A stretch of 64,000 nucleotides of DNA from Strongylocentrotus purpuratus (lineage: Eukaryota > Echinodermata > Echinoidea > Camarodonta > Strongylocentrotidae). A program made the translations under genes and the position numbers. Below are positions 63,519 through 64,000 of this stretch, piece by piece (position 1 is the stretch's first letter; every line of letters begins with the position of its first letter). The notes beneath the pieces were generated by a model. It ran no database searches and had not been told where the DNA came from. It saw only the letters and a list, made by a program, of their open reading frames with translations. The stretch spans positions 38,387,141 to 38,451,140 of the forward strand of contig NW_022145605.1 of NCBI RefSeq assembly GCF_000002235.5. Reading direction: 5' to 3'.

Positions 63519-64000
63519 TCTATTATAATGTTTGACATGTGGTACAGACTATTTTTTGATTTCCTTATCTTTCTGAGCCAATTACCCGCCTGTTTTAATT
63601 AATTTGATTGAGATGAGGTCTTGAAAATTCAGCGTAAGTTCGGTTTGATAAAGTGCCAATATCTTGTATATTTTCAGAATTCCAGTTTGTGATATCCTGT
63701 AATAAATCTTCTTTTAAACCTGGATTTCAATAAATTTATTTATTTATTTATTTATGTTAGATCTATGGTGCATTTTATTATTATATTATCTCGACATAAA
63801 CTACCCATTGTCAAATAAAACTCTCAATTGATCATTTTGAAATGCACATACGGTGGCAAATCCACGATTCTCTGGCGAGAGGGGATGGTCACAAGTCCGA
63901 AAATTCTCTGACAAGTAAAATAAACCCCAAACATAAAAATAAGAAACTAATGAATCCATAATTCACCTTTTTTCGCATTCAATTCTTTTCTCTTCCCCTT

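Larger units (their letters stand above)
62721..64000. other. 3' UTR and downstream flank of the aGPCR gene
   Basis: AT-rich. AATAAA signals at 63701-63706 and 63729-63734 are the best polyadenylation candidates, giving a 3' UTR of about 1.0 kb. A palindromic ggcccg..aaacctaggttt..cgggcc block (63272-63370) and an 18-bp hairpin lie within. No other gene is seen up to the window end. Confidence 0.5.

Overview
This is eukaryotic nuclear DNA, AT-rich, with long introns, canonical GT-AG splice sites and dense transposable elements. The mix of a Reeler/EGF gene family, a large multidomain adhesion G-protein-coupled receptor (aGPCR), several APE-type non-LTR retrotransposons and many foldback elements suggests a marine invertebrate deuterostome, such as a sea urchin or another echinoderm. 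That taxonomic call is inference. No bacterial, organellar, CRISPR or rRNA feature was seen.

Two host genes lie head to head. On the minus strand (14111 down to 5104) seven phase-consistent exons encode a 331-residue secreted or GPI-anchored protein: signal peptide, Reeler domain, three EGF domains, Thr/Pro stalk and a C-terminal hydrophobic tail. On the plus strand (23949 to 62720) 24 exons encode a deduced 1452-residue aGPCR: signal peptide, Reeler, four Thr-rich mucin-like exons, two selectin-type Sushi modules, three EGFs, an Ig domain, a SEA-like domain, a Cys-rich module, GAIN/GPS with an intact HLT cleavage triad, seven transmembrane helices and a cytoplasmic tail. Every splice junction keeps frame. 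One exon is broken: a 148-bp MITE with a perfect 8-bp target duplication sits inside the second EGF and brings an in-frame stop.

The first three exons of both genes (signal peptide plus Reeler), their introns and their 5' flanks form a large inverted duplication, left arm about 8.64-15.6 kb and right arm about 22.44-30.39 kb. A third copy of the 5' flank, in the same orientation as the left arm, opens the window (1 to about 2.54 kb), so another Reeler gene probably starts about 640 bp beyond the left edge. The locus looks like an expanding Reeler cluster in which one copy heads a short anchored protein and another heads a receptor.

The rest is mobile DNA. There is one intact 982-codon LINE (48187-51135, minus), a nearly intact CR1-like LINE with one nonsense codon (19.4-22.2 kb), a frameshifted RTE-like LINE (38.9-42.2 kb), a 5'-truncated LINE starting about 25 bp after a splice donor (53.05-55.0 kb), smaller LINE scraps, tRNA-derived SINEs, and MITE/foldback elements whose TA, TTAA or 8-bp target duplications can be read directly. 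Nested insertions and empty sites allow relative dating. Two decayed coding scraps (LDLR YWTD-like and possibly THAP-like) lie outside the two genes.
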